Notes: generated from the sequence alone by a model not told the origin. 46,989 nucleotides of DNA from Streptomyces olivaceoviridis (GCF_014650115.1 NZ_BMUI01000044.1:1-46989), one strand, 5' to 3'; positions 34,000 through 42,971 are shown, counted from the stretch's first letter. Translations and numbers: made by a program.

Positions 34000-34134
34000 C
34001 CTGACGCGGTGGATAGCAGGGCGCCGGCGCAACGGGCATGACGGTCAGGCAGCGGGCCCCAGACGCCTGCAGCAGGCGGCCCCGCGCGCCCCGCGAAGGG
34101 CCAGCGCAGGCGGCTCCGACCGCCGCGAAGCCGC

Positions 34135-35616
34135 TCAACGCTCCCACCCCAGCTCGCTGTAGGAGCGGCCGGCCCGGATGCCCTCGATCGCGACACGGGT
34201 GTAGGGGACGATCGGCTCCGGCAGGTCCTTCGCGTCCCACCACACCCAGGCGAGGCACCGGTCGGGTTCGCGTACCTCGGGGGTGCCCTCCCAGTGGCGG
34301 GGGCGGAAGAAGAGCTGAACTCTCGGCCGGGCTCCGGGCCGGTCAACCGTGTGCACCGTGTGGACGAGCTCGAGGTCGGCCGGATCGATGACCAGCCCGG
34401 CCTCCTCGAACGCCTCGCGGGCAAGACCGGCGGTCGCCGCCTCCGCCTCCAGGTGTCCGGCGAGGGCGTGCCACGTCCTTCCCGCGTACGCCGAGTCCGG
34501 ATGCCGCAGCCCCAGCAGAACCTTGCCCTCGTGCTCCAGGTGGAGGTGGACGCCGACCACGTGCAGCACGGTCCCCGCCGGGGCCTCGCCAGGCAGAGGA
34601 CGAGCAACGGCCGGAGGCTCTTCCACGGCGGGGTGTTCGGCCGCGTGGCGGCGGATCAGGTCTCCGAGTCCGGGGCTGAGCCGGAGCCGGTCGAGGGTGT
34701 CAACGGTGAACCACTTCAGCAGGACACCCTCGCGGAGATCCACCGCGTCCGGATCCCCGTTCCAGCAGCCCATGTAGACCATGATGGGCACCGCCAGGCC
34801 GTCGACGCTGGCGGCCTCCTCCACGGCGTACGGCGTCAGGCCGGCCGGTTCCAGGCCGGGCACCTCTTCGGCGAGCTCCCGGCGCAGGGTAGCTTCCAGA
34901 CAGGAGTCGCCTGGTTCACGTCCACCACCGAGGAGGGCGAACGTCCACGGCTCCCAGATGCCGTCCCGGTCATCGCGCAGATGGAGCAGGTACCGGCCGG
35001 CCTTGTCGTGGATCAAGGCGCTGGCGTTGACGGGCTCCGGCTGTCCGTCGAGGCCCTCCGCCTCGGCGTCCAGGAGCTTGACCCGCAGCGTAGGGGAGCG
35101 CACATCGGCGAACGGGAGCCACTGCGCGCCGGCAACTTCCTTATCCTGCAATGCCAGCATCGGCGGCTGCGCGGCCGCGAGGTAGAAGACGAAGCGGAAA
35201 TCGAAGTGCTGGTGGGCGGGCTCGCCTTTGGCCGGACTGGGGCCGATGTCGTGGAGGTCCACGTCGATCGGCGCGTCGAGGAACTGTGGCGTCAGGCAGA
35301 GGTCACCGGGACGGATACCGGCCTCTTCGAACACTTCTCGCACGGCCGCGGCAAGGAGCGTACGGTCGCCCACCTCCACATGACCGCCCGGGGTGAGGAG
35401 CAGCCCGGTCGCGCGGTGGCGGATGTGCAGCACGCGGCGATCGCGGTTGATGACCACCGCACTGCAGGTGACGTGCGCGGGCAGCGTGGCGCGGCTGGAC
35501 GGCTCGCCGGCACCGTCGAGGACGGCTAGCAGCCTGTTCAGTGCCTCGCGTTCCCCGGCATGCCGGGCGAGATAGGTCTCGGCGGTCGCGCGGATGTGGG
35601 AGCGGGAGGGCGGCAC
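34135..35616 (-). CDS. Triple NUDIX-domain protein
   Basis: One 493-residue chain carries three NUDIX folds. Box 1 (about 78-101) is GGHVEVGDRTLLAAAVREVF followed by EEAGI; box 2 (about 230-254) is GGGREPGDSCLEATLRRELA followed by EEVPGL; box 3 (about 387-409) is AGHLEAEAATAGLAREAFEE followed by AGL. Boxes 1 and 2 have intact REUXEE-type catalytic residues; box 3 keeps REAFEE. Domain 3 matches the remnant at 23647-23990. GTG at 35614-35616 was chosen for GAGGTG six bases upstream; a longer frame to 35712 is possible. Single and double NUDIX proteins are common, three in one chain is not. Confidence -1.
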   Translation of the reverse strand: MPPSRSHIRATAETYLARHAGEREALNRLLAVLDGAGEPSSRATLPAHVTCSAVVINRDRRVLHIRHRATGLLLTPGGHVEVGDRTLLAAAVREVFEEAGIRPGDLCLTPQFLDAPIDVDLHDIGPSPAKGEPAHQHFDFRFVFYLAAAQPPMLALQDKEVAGAQWLPFADVRSPTLRVKLLDAEAEGLDGQPEPVNASALIHDKAGRYLLHLRDDRDGIWEPWTFALLGGGREPGDSCLEATLRRELAEEVPGLEPAGLTPYAVEEAASVDGLAVPIMVYMGCWNGDPDAVDLREGVLLKWFTVDTLDRLRLSPGLGDLIRRHAAEHPAVEEPPAVARPLPGEAPAGTVLHVVGVHLHLEHEGKVLLGLRHPDSAYAGRTWHALAGHLEAEAATAGLAREAFEEAGLVIDPADLELVHTVHTVDRPGARPRVQLFFRPRHWEGTPEVREPDRCLAWVWWDAKDLPEPIVPYTRVAIEGIRAGRSYSELGWER

Positions 35617-35817
35617 GTGATCACCTCGGGAAGTGCGGGGCAGGACGTGGGTGTGGTGTAGGGGGAGCGGCATGCATCGCGGCGTACTGGACGGGTTCGG
35701 GTCCGTTCTCACGGGCCTGCTCCCGGCGAGCGGTCGTGCCGCAGATCCCCCGGTGCCGCGGGTTTGGGCGCAGCCAGATGCGCGGCTGGTGGCCGGGCGC
35801 TGGGGGAGGGCGAGGGG

Positions 35818-36855
35818 TCAGTGGAGGAGGTCATGGAGCACCTCCTCGGCTTCCGTCAGGCGGTCGCGCAGCTCGGCCGTAGCCGCATGCCGGTTGCGGC
35901 CGTACGCCTCAAGTTCCGGGGTGAGCGCGGCCGGGTCGTCGACGACCTCGGACAGGGGATACACCGAGCACGCCAGGTATCCGGCGGCGATCCGGGGCAC
36001 GGCGAGGAGCTCGTCGGCCGGCAGCACCGGGTTGGCTGCCCGGTAGGCGGCGATCGCGTCGGCCAGGCCGGTGGGCCAGTCCGGCTCTGCCAGGACCGTG
36101 CGCGGGTCGAGGGGGATCCGCCCAAGTTCCCAGGCGGGGCTGCGGTGACCGGGCGGCCGGAAGTCGATCAATGCCGCCACCCGCTGCCCGCGCAGGAGGA
36201 GATTGGGCGAGGCCAGATCGCCGTGAACGGTCTGCACGGTCAAGGACGCTGGCAGCTCTTTGACCATGGCCGCCACGGCCGGCAGTGCGTCGAGCCGCTG
36301 CGCGGCGGTCCCCTGCGCCCAAGCGGGAAACCCCGAGACGGGCGGCTTCTTGGCGAAGCGGGCGAGCAGCCGTCCAAGGCGCTGCCGGGCCCCCTTCACA
36401 TCGCAGACCTCCCAGGCAGGCACACGGCGCGGAGGCCCGGCCGGGTGCCGGGCCAGGGCCCGGTGAAGGCGTCCGACCGTCTCGCCCACCGCGGCCCACC
36501 GGTCGCCGGACAGGCCGCCCTCCGCTGTCTCCGCGTTCTCGACGAACGCCGCGACCGACACCGCCATCCCGCCGGCGGCCGCGATGAGGTCACCGTCCAG
36601 GGTCTGCCGCACCACCGGCACCGGCAGACCGCCGAGCCGCGCGAACTGGCAGAGCTTCAGCGCCTGGCGCTCCGCGTCCCGATCGGTGCCCGCCGGGTAG
36701 GCCTTCACGAACCACCGTCCACCGTCGCTGTCCCGGGCCACGTAGTTACGGGTCGCGGTCCCCGCAGGACCCTCGTCGACCGCGGTCGGGATGATCCGGT
36801 AGAACAGCGGCAGGATCCCCGCCACAGCCATCACGTCCGACTCGGCTCCGCTCAT
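35818..36855 (-). CDS. APH-fold phosphotransferase
   Basis: The 345-residue protein has an N-lobe ATP Lys in GGRWFVKAYPAG, the loop TVHGDLASPNLLL and the metal Asp in AALIDFRPPG, typical of phosphotransferase-family enzymes such as homoserine kinase II-like and antibiotic kinases. ATG shares ATGA with the HIT gene's stop. A 201-base gap to the triple-NUDIX gene follows, in which I see no gene. It may phosphorylate an intermediate or act in self-resistance. Confidence -1.
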   Translation of the reverse strand: MSGAESDVMAVAGILPLFYRIIPTAVDEGPAGTATRNYVARDSDGGRWFVKAYPAGTDRDAERQALKLCQFARLGGLPVPVVRQTLDGDLIAAAGGMAVSVAAFVENAETAEGGLSGDRWAAVGETVGRLHRALARHPAGPPRRVPAWEVCDVKGARQRLGRLLARFAKKPPVSGFPAWAQGTAAQRLDALPAVAAMVKELPASLTVQTVHGDLASPNLLLRGQRVAALIDFRPPGHRSPAWELGRIPLDPRTVLAEPDWPTGLADAIAAYRAANPVLPADELLAVPRIAAGYLACSVYPLSEVVDDPAALTPELEAYGRNRHAATAELRDRLTEAEEVLHDLLH

Positions 36856-37394
36856 CGCCGCACCCCCGACCGGCAGTCCACGTCGGCCAGCAGCTGGCGC
36901 AGTGCTCGGGCATCCGATTGCAGCTGCTCCTCGTCCTGGCGCCCGAGATCGAGCGCCTCGAAGGGCAGCGGCCCGCCCGCCGGGTCCCTGCCGGCTTCGC
37001 GGCGTGGAACGCAGTGCCAGTGGGCGTGCGGGATCTGGTTCCCCAGCAGCAGGTAGTTCATCTTCAGCGGCTCGTAGAGCGCCTCCACCGCTCGGCCCAG
37101 GGCGACGACGTCGCGCCAGAACGCGGCCGCCTCCCCTTCGTCCAGCTCGGTGGGCTCGGCCACATGACGGCCGGTATAGATCATCACGGCGTACCCGCGG
37201 ACATGACCGCTACGCCACAGGTAGGCGTTGCTGACCTCCCCACGCCGGACAAGAAGGCCCCAGCCGATGTCGTCGGCGGCGAAGTCGTTCGCGCACATCG
37301 GGCAGTTGGTACCCCGTCGGTGGCTGGTGAAGTGCTCCGGCCAGGCGCCGGCCGGCGCGGACGCGGGACGGGGGTGTACGTGGTCGGGCATCAC
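36852..37394 (-). CDS. HIT-family (histidine triad) protein, copy B
   Basis: The 180-residue protein has the triad IPHAHWHCVPR (H123, H125, H127 from a GTG at 37394) and TNCPMCANDFAADDIGWGLL at the N-terminus, strongly resembling copy A at 19147-19680. GTG 37392-37394 shares GTGA with the exporter stop; an ATG follows directly at 37391. Position differs from copy A: here the HIT gene lies upstream of the cassette, beside the ABC exporter. Confidence -1.
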   Translation of the reverse strand: MMPDHVHPRPASAPAGAWPEHFTSHRRGTNCPMCANDFAADDIGWGLLVRRGEVSNAYLWRSGHVRGYAVMIYTGRHVAEPTELDEGEAAAFWRDVVALGRAVEALYEPLKMNYLLLGNQIPHAHWHCVPRREAGRDPAGGPLPFEALDLGRQDEEQLQSDARALRQLLADVDCRSGVRR

Positions 37395-39391
37395 GCCGCC
37401 TCCCCGGCCTCGGCGCGGTAGCCGTCAGCCTGGAGGGTGAACATGGCCGCGTACTCGCCACCAAGGCCCATCAGCTCCTGGTGGGTGCCACTCTCGGTGA
37501 TGCGGCCGCCGTCGAAGACGAAAATGCGGTCGCAGGCGACGACGCTCGCCAGACGGTGCGAGATCAAAACCGTGATCTGATCGGGGCGCGGGTTGTCCCG
37601 CAGCACCGCCTCATACACGGCGTGCTCGGCCCGGGGGTCCATGCTGGCGGTCGGCTCGTCCAGCAGCAGGACGGGAGCGTTCTTGTACAGGCCGCGGGCG
37701 ACGGCGACCTTCGCCCACTGGCCGGCGGACAGTTCCTGACCGCCACGGAACCGCTTGGACAGCAGCGCCTCCCACCGGCCGGGCAGTCCGGCGATGACCT
37801 GCTCGGCGCCGGAGGCCCGCGCGGCGTCCAGGGCCCGCTGCGGGTCGGCCTCGGTGAGGGTGCCCCGGGAGACCGTCAGGTTGGCCAGCGCGCTGAACGG
37901 GAACCGGACCGGGTCCTGGAGCACGCACCCCACCCGGGCCTGCAGCGATTCGGCGTCCATGTCGAGCACGTTCACGCCGTCCCAGCGGACCGTGCCTCCG
38001 TCCTGGGGTTCGTACAGTCCTGCGAGGAGCCGTGCGCAGGTGGACTTGCCGGAGCCGTTGACGCCGACGAACGCCACCGTCTGACCGGCGTGCAGCGTCA
38101 TGGAGATGCCGTTGAGCGCCGGGGTGTCCTTGCCCGGGTAGGTGAAGGACACGTCGTCCAGGGTGATGGTCTTCACTGCCTCGGGGGCGGGCGCCCCGCT
38201 GCGGCGCGGCTGGAGGGTGCGACAGCGCTCCTGGAAGGCCAGCAGGTCGTCCACCCACATGGCGTGCTCGTAGACCAGGTGGGAGACGTCGACGAGCCGG
38301 GTCAGCGAGGACTGGGCGGCCTGGATGGCGAGGACCGCGCCCGCGCCCGCGGCCAGGGGCAGCCAGCCCGCGATCAGCATGGCGCCGAGCGCCGTGTAGG
38401 TGATGCCGGTGCCGATCCCGCCGACGGCCCGGCCCGCCAGGTTCAGCCCGGCCGAGCTCACGCCCAGGCGGGTGTCCTCCTCGGCGATCCGAGTCGTCAG
38501 CCGGCGGTGCTCCTCCAACAGCGCACCTTGGGCGGTATCGGAGCGGAGCTCGGCGGCGGCGTCCCGCTCCAGCAGCAGCCAGGAGAAGACCCGCACCCTG
38601 CGCTGCAGGGTGTTCCACCGCTTGAAGGAGTGGAAGCGGGCGCGGGCGGTGCGTACGGCGGCCGCGCCGACCGGCAGCACGGACAGCAGGAGCAGAGGCA
38701 GCAACGCCGGATGGAGGACGCCCAAGACGCCGGCGGTGCCCACGAGCCCGAGCAGCGCGGCGGCCAGGGAGACGACCTGGCCGACGATCTGCCGGGCGTA
38801 GAACAAGCCGCGGTCGTTGGCCCGATAGGCCTCGTCGTGCCAGTCCGCGTCGTCGACGACCTCCAGCCGCACATGGGCGGTCAGGGTGAGAAAATCGCAC
38901 TCCAGCGCGGTGCGGATCTTCGGTGTCACCCTGGCCTGCGCGACGGCGACGCCCGCCTCAAGGAGCGCCCGGGCGCCCAGTAAGCCGATCACGACGAGGA
39001 GTTGGGGGATGGCCGCCCGCACCCGGTCCGGCGTGGGCCCTTCAGCGAACAGCTCCCGCAGTACCGCTACCGAGGCCATCAGCCCGAACGCCGTCATCGC
39101 GGCCGACGCCAGCTGCAGGACCACGACCGCGAGGGTCGCGGTCCGGTCCGCCGCCCAGGCCAGCCGGCCGATCTGGCGCACGATCCGCGGAAGACGCGCG
39201 AGGATCTGCCCCACCGTGGCCTTGGACGCGGCGCCGTCGTACACGGACCAGTACGTCTCCTCCAGGCCGTCGGCGATGTCCCCCTCGTGCGGCCCGGCCG
39301 GCACGGCGGCGGGCGGCAGCGGAAGTTCGGCGCCGCGCGGGGCGGGGACCGCGCTCTGTCGGATGCCGTCTGCATCACTGATGTCGTTCAT
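37391..39391 (-). CDS. ABC exporter, membrane domain fused to ATPase
   Basis: The 666-residue protein has a ~55-residue hydrophilic lead, a six-span membrane domain, and a C-terminal ATPase with Walker A FVGVNGSGKST, Q-loop CVLQDPVRFP, an unusual signature LSAGQWAKVAVARG (LSAGQ for LSGGQ) and Walker B VLLLDEPTASMD, then the switch His ISHRLA. No N-terminal C39 peptidase domain is present. ATG at 39389-39391 follows AGGTGGGG and shares ATGA with the stop of a small ORF. This half-transporter would dimerise and export a lipid, peptide or small molecule; linkage to the array suggests its product. Confidence -1.
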   Translation of the reverse strand: MNDISDADGIRQSAVPAPRGAELPLPPAAVPAGPHEGDIADGLEETYWSVYDGAASKATVGQILARLPRIVRQIGRLAWAADRTATLAVVVLQLASAAMTAFGLMASVAVLRELFAEGPTPDRVRAAIPQLLVVIGLLGARALLEAGVAVAQARVTPKIRTALECDFLTLTAHVRLEVVDDADWHDEAYRANDRGLFYARQIVGQVVSLAAALLGLVGTAGVLGVLHPALLPLLLLSVLPVGAAAVRTARARFHSFKRWNTLQRRVRVFSWLLLERDAAAELRSDTAQGALLEEHRRLTTRIAEEDTRLGVSSAGLNLAGRAVGGIGTGITYTALGAMLIAGWLPLAAGAGAVLAIQAAQSSLTRLVDVSHLVYEHAMWVDDLLAFQERCRTLQPRRSGAPAPEAVKTITLDDVSFTYPGKDTPALNGISMTLHAGQTVAFVGVNGSGKSTCARLLAGLYEPQDGGTVRWDGVNVLDMDAESLQARVGCVLQDPVRFPFSALANLTVSRGTLTEADPQRALDAARASGAEQVIAGLPGRWEALLSKRFRGGQELSAGQWAKVAVARGLYKNAPVLLLDEPTASMDPRAEHAVYEAVLRDNPRPDQITVLISHRLASVVACDRIFVFDGGRITESGTHQELMGLGGEYAAMFTLQADGYRAEAGEAA

Positions 39392-39528
39392 GCCCCCCAC
39401 CTCGTATCCGGTCGTGCTGCGCTGCGAAGAGCGTCAACCCGGCGTCGGGGCCGCGCCAGGTGCGGGACGGCAAGCTGGAGATGTTCGAATGCGGCGGGAG
39501 GATTCACGAGGGCGGGCACAGGATTCAC
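39388..39528 (-). CDS. Small 46-residue ORF coupled to the ABC exporter
   Basis: GTG at 39526-39528 lies five bases after a perfect GGAGG and opens a frame MNPVPALVNPPAAFEHLQLA, then an Arg-rich part and a C-terminus ending RPDTRWGA. Its stop shares ATGA with the exporter start. The frame extends farther upstream to 39624 but without a ribosome site. The peptide has Pro-rich head, a short amphipathic middle and basic tail, no Cys, and no known family that I recognise. It may be a precursor or leader peptide, or only a translational relay. The 261 bases upstream to the glycosylase gene show no other gene. Confidence -1.
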   Translation of the reverse strand: MNPVPALVNPPAAFEHLQLAVPHLARPRRRVDALRSAARPDTRWGA

Positions 39529-39789
39529 GGGGTCCTCCAGATGGGTGCGCGAGGGGTACTGGTGCTCTAACAACGGCCCCCGGATGGACCCGTAACGGGC
39601 AGGACCGGGGCAGATCATGGACAAAAGTTCTATTGAGGGGTAGGTGGCGCTTCAGTGCGGCTCGACGGGCGCGGGGAGACACTCGAACGCTTCGTGTCAC
39701 CCGTTCGTGGACTTGCCCTGCGGTCGTGAGGGCATGGCTGGGGAGGCAGCGGCACCGGGCGCGGCTGCCCTTGACCGGGGTCGGGGGAG

Positions 39790-40767
39790 TCAGGGCGTGG
39801 GGTTCTCCAAGGCCTCGTTCCAGGCGTCGATGCCGTCCGGGTCGAGAAGTGGAGCGACGGGGGCGTTGAGGTACTCGTGCTCGACGAAGTACAGGCATGC
39901 GGTTCCGGCGCGGCCGGGGAAGAGCTGGTTCAGGCGTCGGGTGACGGCTTCCGGTGCCGCGTCGTCGGCGTCGAGGAGCCGGCGGGCGAGGATCTTGCGG
40001 TTCCATACGTCGATGCCGAAGGCGGCCGGGTCCCGGGAGGCGTGCGAGGCGATCACCGCGGCGGTGTAGGGGCCCACGCCCTTGATCTGCTGCACGGCCT
40101 CGCCGAGGTCGTCGGCCGCTTGGAGGTCTTCAGTGGTGTGCTCGCGGAAGAACGCGGCGTAGTGGGGCAGGCTTTTGGCACGGAAGCCGAGCCGGTCCTG
40201 CTCCTTGAGCGTCTCCGGGGCGACGCGGGCGATCTCGGTGGGGGTGAACCAGGCGCGCAGGGTGATCCCGTCGAAGTGGACGAGGCGGCCGTGGTGGACG
40301 AGGAGGTTGCGGGACATCTGGGTGGTGCGGTGGATGGTGACGTTCTGCAGCAGCGCGATCACGGCGATCTCGAAGTAGTCCTCGGGGCAGGACTGCCGCA
40401 TGCCGGACAGATCACGCAGGACGTCGCGCATCTGTGGTACGCCTGCCGCAAGTTCGGTGAACTCGGCGAGGTTCTCGTCCAGGCCGTAGGACGTGGTGAG
40501 CCGGCGGGTGAGGTGCTCGCGGTGGGCGGGCTTGTAGTCGCCGTCGGTGTAGACGTCGGCGATCACGGTGCGGCCCTTGGCGCGCAGCCGAACGCCGGCT
40601 ACGAGGTCGTCGACGCGGAAGGTGCGCCAGCTGCGGGTTTCGGTGTGGGCTTCGAGGCCGGTGAGGTAGTGGGAGGGTTTCCAGAAGGTGTGCAGGGCGT
40701 TGAACGGGCCGTCGCCGGTGACGGGCAGTTCGAGGGTGTCGGTGTGGTCGAGGCGGGTGGGGCGCAC
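39790..40767 (-). CDS. HhH-GPD DNA glycosylase (AlkA/OGG-like)
   Basis: The 325-residue protein has a helix-hairpin-helix IKGVGPYTAAVIASHA followed by the conserved catalytic-Asp segment FGIDVWNRKILARRLL, as in 3-methyladenine and 8-oxoguanine glycosylases. No C-terminal iron-sulfur Cys cluster is seen. It excises damaged bases. GTG at 40765-40767 is preceded by AGGAG with six bases spacing and lies just after the regulator's stop, so it is the last gene of the second operon. Here it may protect DNA from an alkylating or base-modifying product; that is inference. Confidence -1.
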   Translation of the reverse strand: MRPTRLDHTDTLELPVTGDGPFNALHTFWKPSHYLTGLEAHTETRSWRTFRVDDLVAGVRLRAKGRTVIADVYTDGDYKPAHREHLTRRLTTSYGLDENLAEFTELAAGVPQMRDVLRDLSGMRQSCPEDYFEIAVIALLQNVTIHRTTQMSRNLLVHHGRLVHFDGITLRAWFTPTEIARVAPETLKEQDRLGFRAKSLPHYAAFFREHTTEDLQAADDLGEAVQQIKGVGPYTAAVIASHASRDPAAFGIDVWNRKILARRLLDADDAAPEAVTRRLNQLFPGRAGTACLYFVEHEYLNAPVAPLLDPDGIDAWNEALENPTP

Positions 40768-40768
40768 G

Positions 40769-41799
40769 TCATGCTCCTGGGTGGCGGCCGTGGGTGCTTC
40801 GGAGGCGGGAGTCGTCGTGGGGGAGGCCGTCCGGCGGGACCGGGCCTGTGGGGACGGCGCGGTCGTAGACGGCGAGGGTGCTGCGTAACTGGGCGACGAC
40901 GGCGGTGCGCAGTTCGGCCGGTTCGGTGATCTCGACGTCGGGTCCGTAGCTGGTGACCAGGGGGATGAGCCATTCCCAGCGGTCGACGAACAGGACGATC
41001 GTCAGCGAGCCGTCGTCGTGTTCGTGTACTCGGGAAGTGGATTTCAGGCTCAGGCGCAGCAGTTCTTCCCGGGCCGCGGGGGCCACGCGCAGGGTGACGC
41101 GGACGTCGCCTTTCCCGTAGTCCTCCATGGTCTGCTGCCACCACTCGCGGACGGAGAAGTCCTCGGGGTAGGCGAAGGTGAGGTCGGTGGGCTGGAGCCG
41201 GTCGACCAGGTTGAGACGGAAGCGGGCCGGGGCGCCGGTGGGGTGGGCGGCGACCATGTGCCACTCGCCGGCTTTCCAGACCGCTCCGTAGGGCTTGAGC
41301 AGGCCGGTCTTGTGCTGGCCGTCCTTGGTGCGCCAGGTGGCCTCCAGCGCGGTCGCGGTGAGCATGGCGGTGCGCAGGACGGGCAGGTGGCCGGATCCTT
41401 CGTCGCGCCAGTACCAGTCGGCGGTGTCGAAGTGGATGCGCTGGGCGAGCCGGCGGATGACGTCCTGGACGCTGTCGCTGACGCCTGCGGTGCGGGCGCG
41501 TTCTTCCGCGCTTGCGCTCTGGTCGGGAGTGTCGAGGAAGCCGAGGACGTACAGCCGCAGGGCGTGGTCGGAGTCGATGGTGAGCGGGTCGAGGGCGCTC
41601 TCGGGTGCGAGGCGGTAGCCGCCGACCTTGCCGGGGTGGCCTGGATGGGGATGCCGTGGGCGGTGAGAGCGGTGATGTCGCGGTAGATGGTGCGTTCGGA
41701 GACGCCGAAGCGGCTGGCGAGGTCCCGTGCGGGCACGGTGGTGCGGCTGCGGAGCACGTGGACGATGCTCAGTTGGCGCGCCCGGGCCGGGTCGACCAT
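40769..41799 (-). pseudogene. WYL-domain (YafY/PafC-like) transcriptional regulator, frameshifted
   Basis: The N-terminal DeoR-like winged helix is clear: SRTTVPARDLASRFGVSERT, IYRDITALTAHGIPI. At about 41630 one base is missing; restoring it gives TPGKVGGYRLAPESALDPLT and leads on into the WYL domain (KPYGAVWKAGEWHMVAAHPT, FRLNLVDRLQPT) and a C-terminal extension WCX. The restored protein would be about 343 residues. The start overlaps the SDR stop by one base (TGATG). WYL regulators often respond to DNA damage or ligands. If the shift is real, only the DNA-binding domain is made. Confidence -1.
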
Positions 41800-42542
41800 C
41801 AGCGCAGCGCTCCGAGCGGGTAGACCTGACCGGTGACGTAGGACCAGTGCGCGGCGGTGGCGAGCTCGACGCAGGCCGCGGCGACTTCCTCCAGGGTCAG
41901 GGGCCGGCCCCAGGGCAGTTGCGCGAAGTACTCGTCGGGATCGGTGACACCCTTGAGGGCCATGACGTGCGCGGCGAGGGGGGAGTCGATGAGCGAGGGG
42001 GCGATCAGGTTGACCCGGACGCCGTGCTGGTGCTCTTCCTTGGCCAGGGTAGTGACGAGGGCTTCGAGGGCCGCCTTCGCCGCGCTGTAGGGGCCGTTGT
42101 TCGCGCGGGCGGCCTGCCCGGCGTCGGAGCCGACTGCCAGGACAGCGGTGCTGTCGCGGCGGGCGCGGTCGGCCACCGCGTGCCAGGTGCTCACCAGGCT
42201 GAGGACGTTGGCCGCGTGGACCGCTGCGAACTCGCTGAGGGACGTCTCGCCAACCGGGCGCTTGCTGGAGGGCGCTCCGACGCAGGCGAACACCGCGTGC
42301 AGCCGGCCCGGCTGGGCGGCGACGGCCTCGCGCAGCGCCCCGGTGGAGGTGTCGTCGGCGGTGTCGAACCGCACCCAGGTGATGTGCCCCACGGGAGGGG
42401 CGGGCTCGGGCGGCCGGGTGCGGTAAGTGGAGATGACGCGCCAGCCGTCATTTGTCAGGCGGCTGCGGATCGCGGTGCCCAGCGCCCCGCTGCCGCCGGT
42501 GACAACGGCCAGCGGGGCACTGGAGGACGGGTGAGACGTCAC
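41799..42542 (-). CDS. Short-chain dehydrogenase/reductase
   Basis: The 247-residue protein has the Rossmann motif AVVTGGSGALGTAI (TGxxxGxG), an acidic/neutral strand 2 region RVISTYRTR suggesting NADPH, the catalytic Ser in LAVGSDAG and YSAAKAALEAL (YxxxK). It would oxidise or reduce an alcohol or ketone. ATG shares ATGA with the stop of the unknown protein upstream. The C-terminal YVTGQVYPLGALR is normal for the family. Confidence -1.
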   Translation of the reverse strand: MTSHPSSSAPLAVVTGGSGALGTAIRSRLTNDGWRVISTYRTRPPEPAPPVGHITWVRFDTADDTSTGALREAVAAQPGRLHAVFACVGAPSSKRPVGETSLSEFAAVHAANVLSLVSTWHAVADRARRDSTAVLAVGSDAGQAARANNGPYSAAKAALEALVTTLAKEEHQHGVRVNLIAPSLIDSPLAAHVMALKGVTDPDEYFAQLPWGRPLTLEEVAAACVELATAAHWSYVTGQVYPLGALR

Positions 42543-42955
42543 CGGGCCGTGGCCTCCGGCTGTGCGGGGGCGTCGGGGTGGTCGGTGTCGAACATCTCGG
42601 CGAAGCGCATCTGCTCGTCGGGGATGCCGAAGAGGGATCCCACGGCCTGGGCGTGGGCGATGGCCGCCGCATCGCCGCGCCGGATGGCGACCACGGTGTG
42701 CGGGAACGCGACCAGCATGCGCTCGCCGTCGAGCAGGTGCGCGTAGAACAGCCGCGGCTTGAGGACGGCGGCCAGTTCCAGCGCCAGCGCCGGCGCGCGG
42801 TCGGCCGGCACGGTGAGCTCGATGATCTCGATGGGGGTCTGCTCGTCCAGCAGATGCGCGTAGCGGCGGTCCTCCAGGCCGGAGAACGCCGCGGGGAGCG
42901 CTCCGCCGGTGAGGCTTTCGGTGATCACCACCGCGCGCAGGGTGGGCTTGGGCAC
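42539..42955 (-). CDS. Unknown 138-residue protein in the S66/aaRS-like operon
   Basis: I do not recognise this family. The protein starts at a GTG with GAGGA six bases upstream, 16 bases after the synthetase-like gene's stop. It has a compact alpha/beta pattern: strands RAVVITESL, IEIIELTVP, RLFYAHLLD, RMLVAFPHTVVAI, and helices PALALELAAVLK and DAAAIAHAQAVGSLF. This last part resembles a helix after an edge strand as in small ligand-binding folds. It is soluble, acidic, without Cys. Its coupling to the SDR by ATGA implies a shared pathway, perhaps as a partner or cyclase-like protein. Confidence -1.
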   Translation of the reverse strand: MPKPTLRAVVITESLTGGALPAAFSGLEDRRYAHLLDEQTPIEIIELTVPADRAPALALELAAVLKPRLFYAHLLDGERMLVAFPHTVVAIRRGDAAAIAHAQAVGSLFGIPDEQMRFAEMFDTDHPDAPAQPEATAR

Positions 42956-42971
42956 GTCGGGTCCTCTTGGG

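Noticed and set aside
20321..39528. Assignment of the array to a known FxLD-type or ATP-grasp RiPP class because of the PIMT-like enzymes
   Set aside because: No lanthipeptide dehydratase, ATP-grasp ligase or FxLD-ending peptide is present; PIMT resemblance alone is not enough.
39388..39624. Longer version of the small ORF before the exporter (TTG or ATG start)
   Set aside because: No ribosome site precedes those starts, while the GTG at 39528 has a perfect one.
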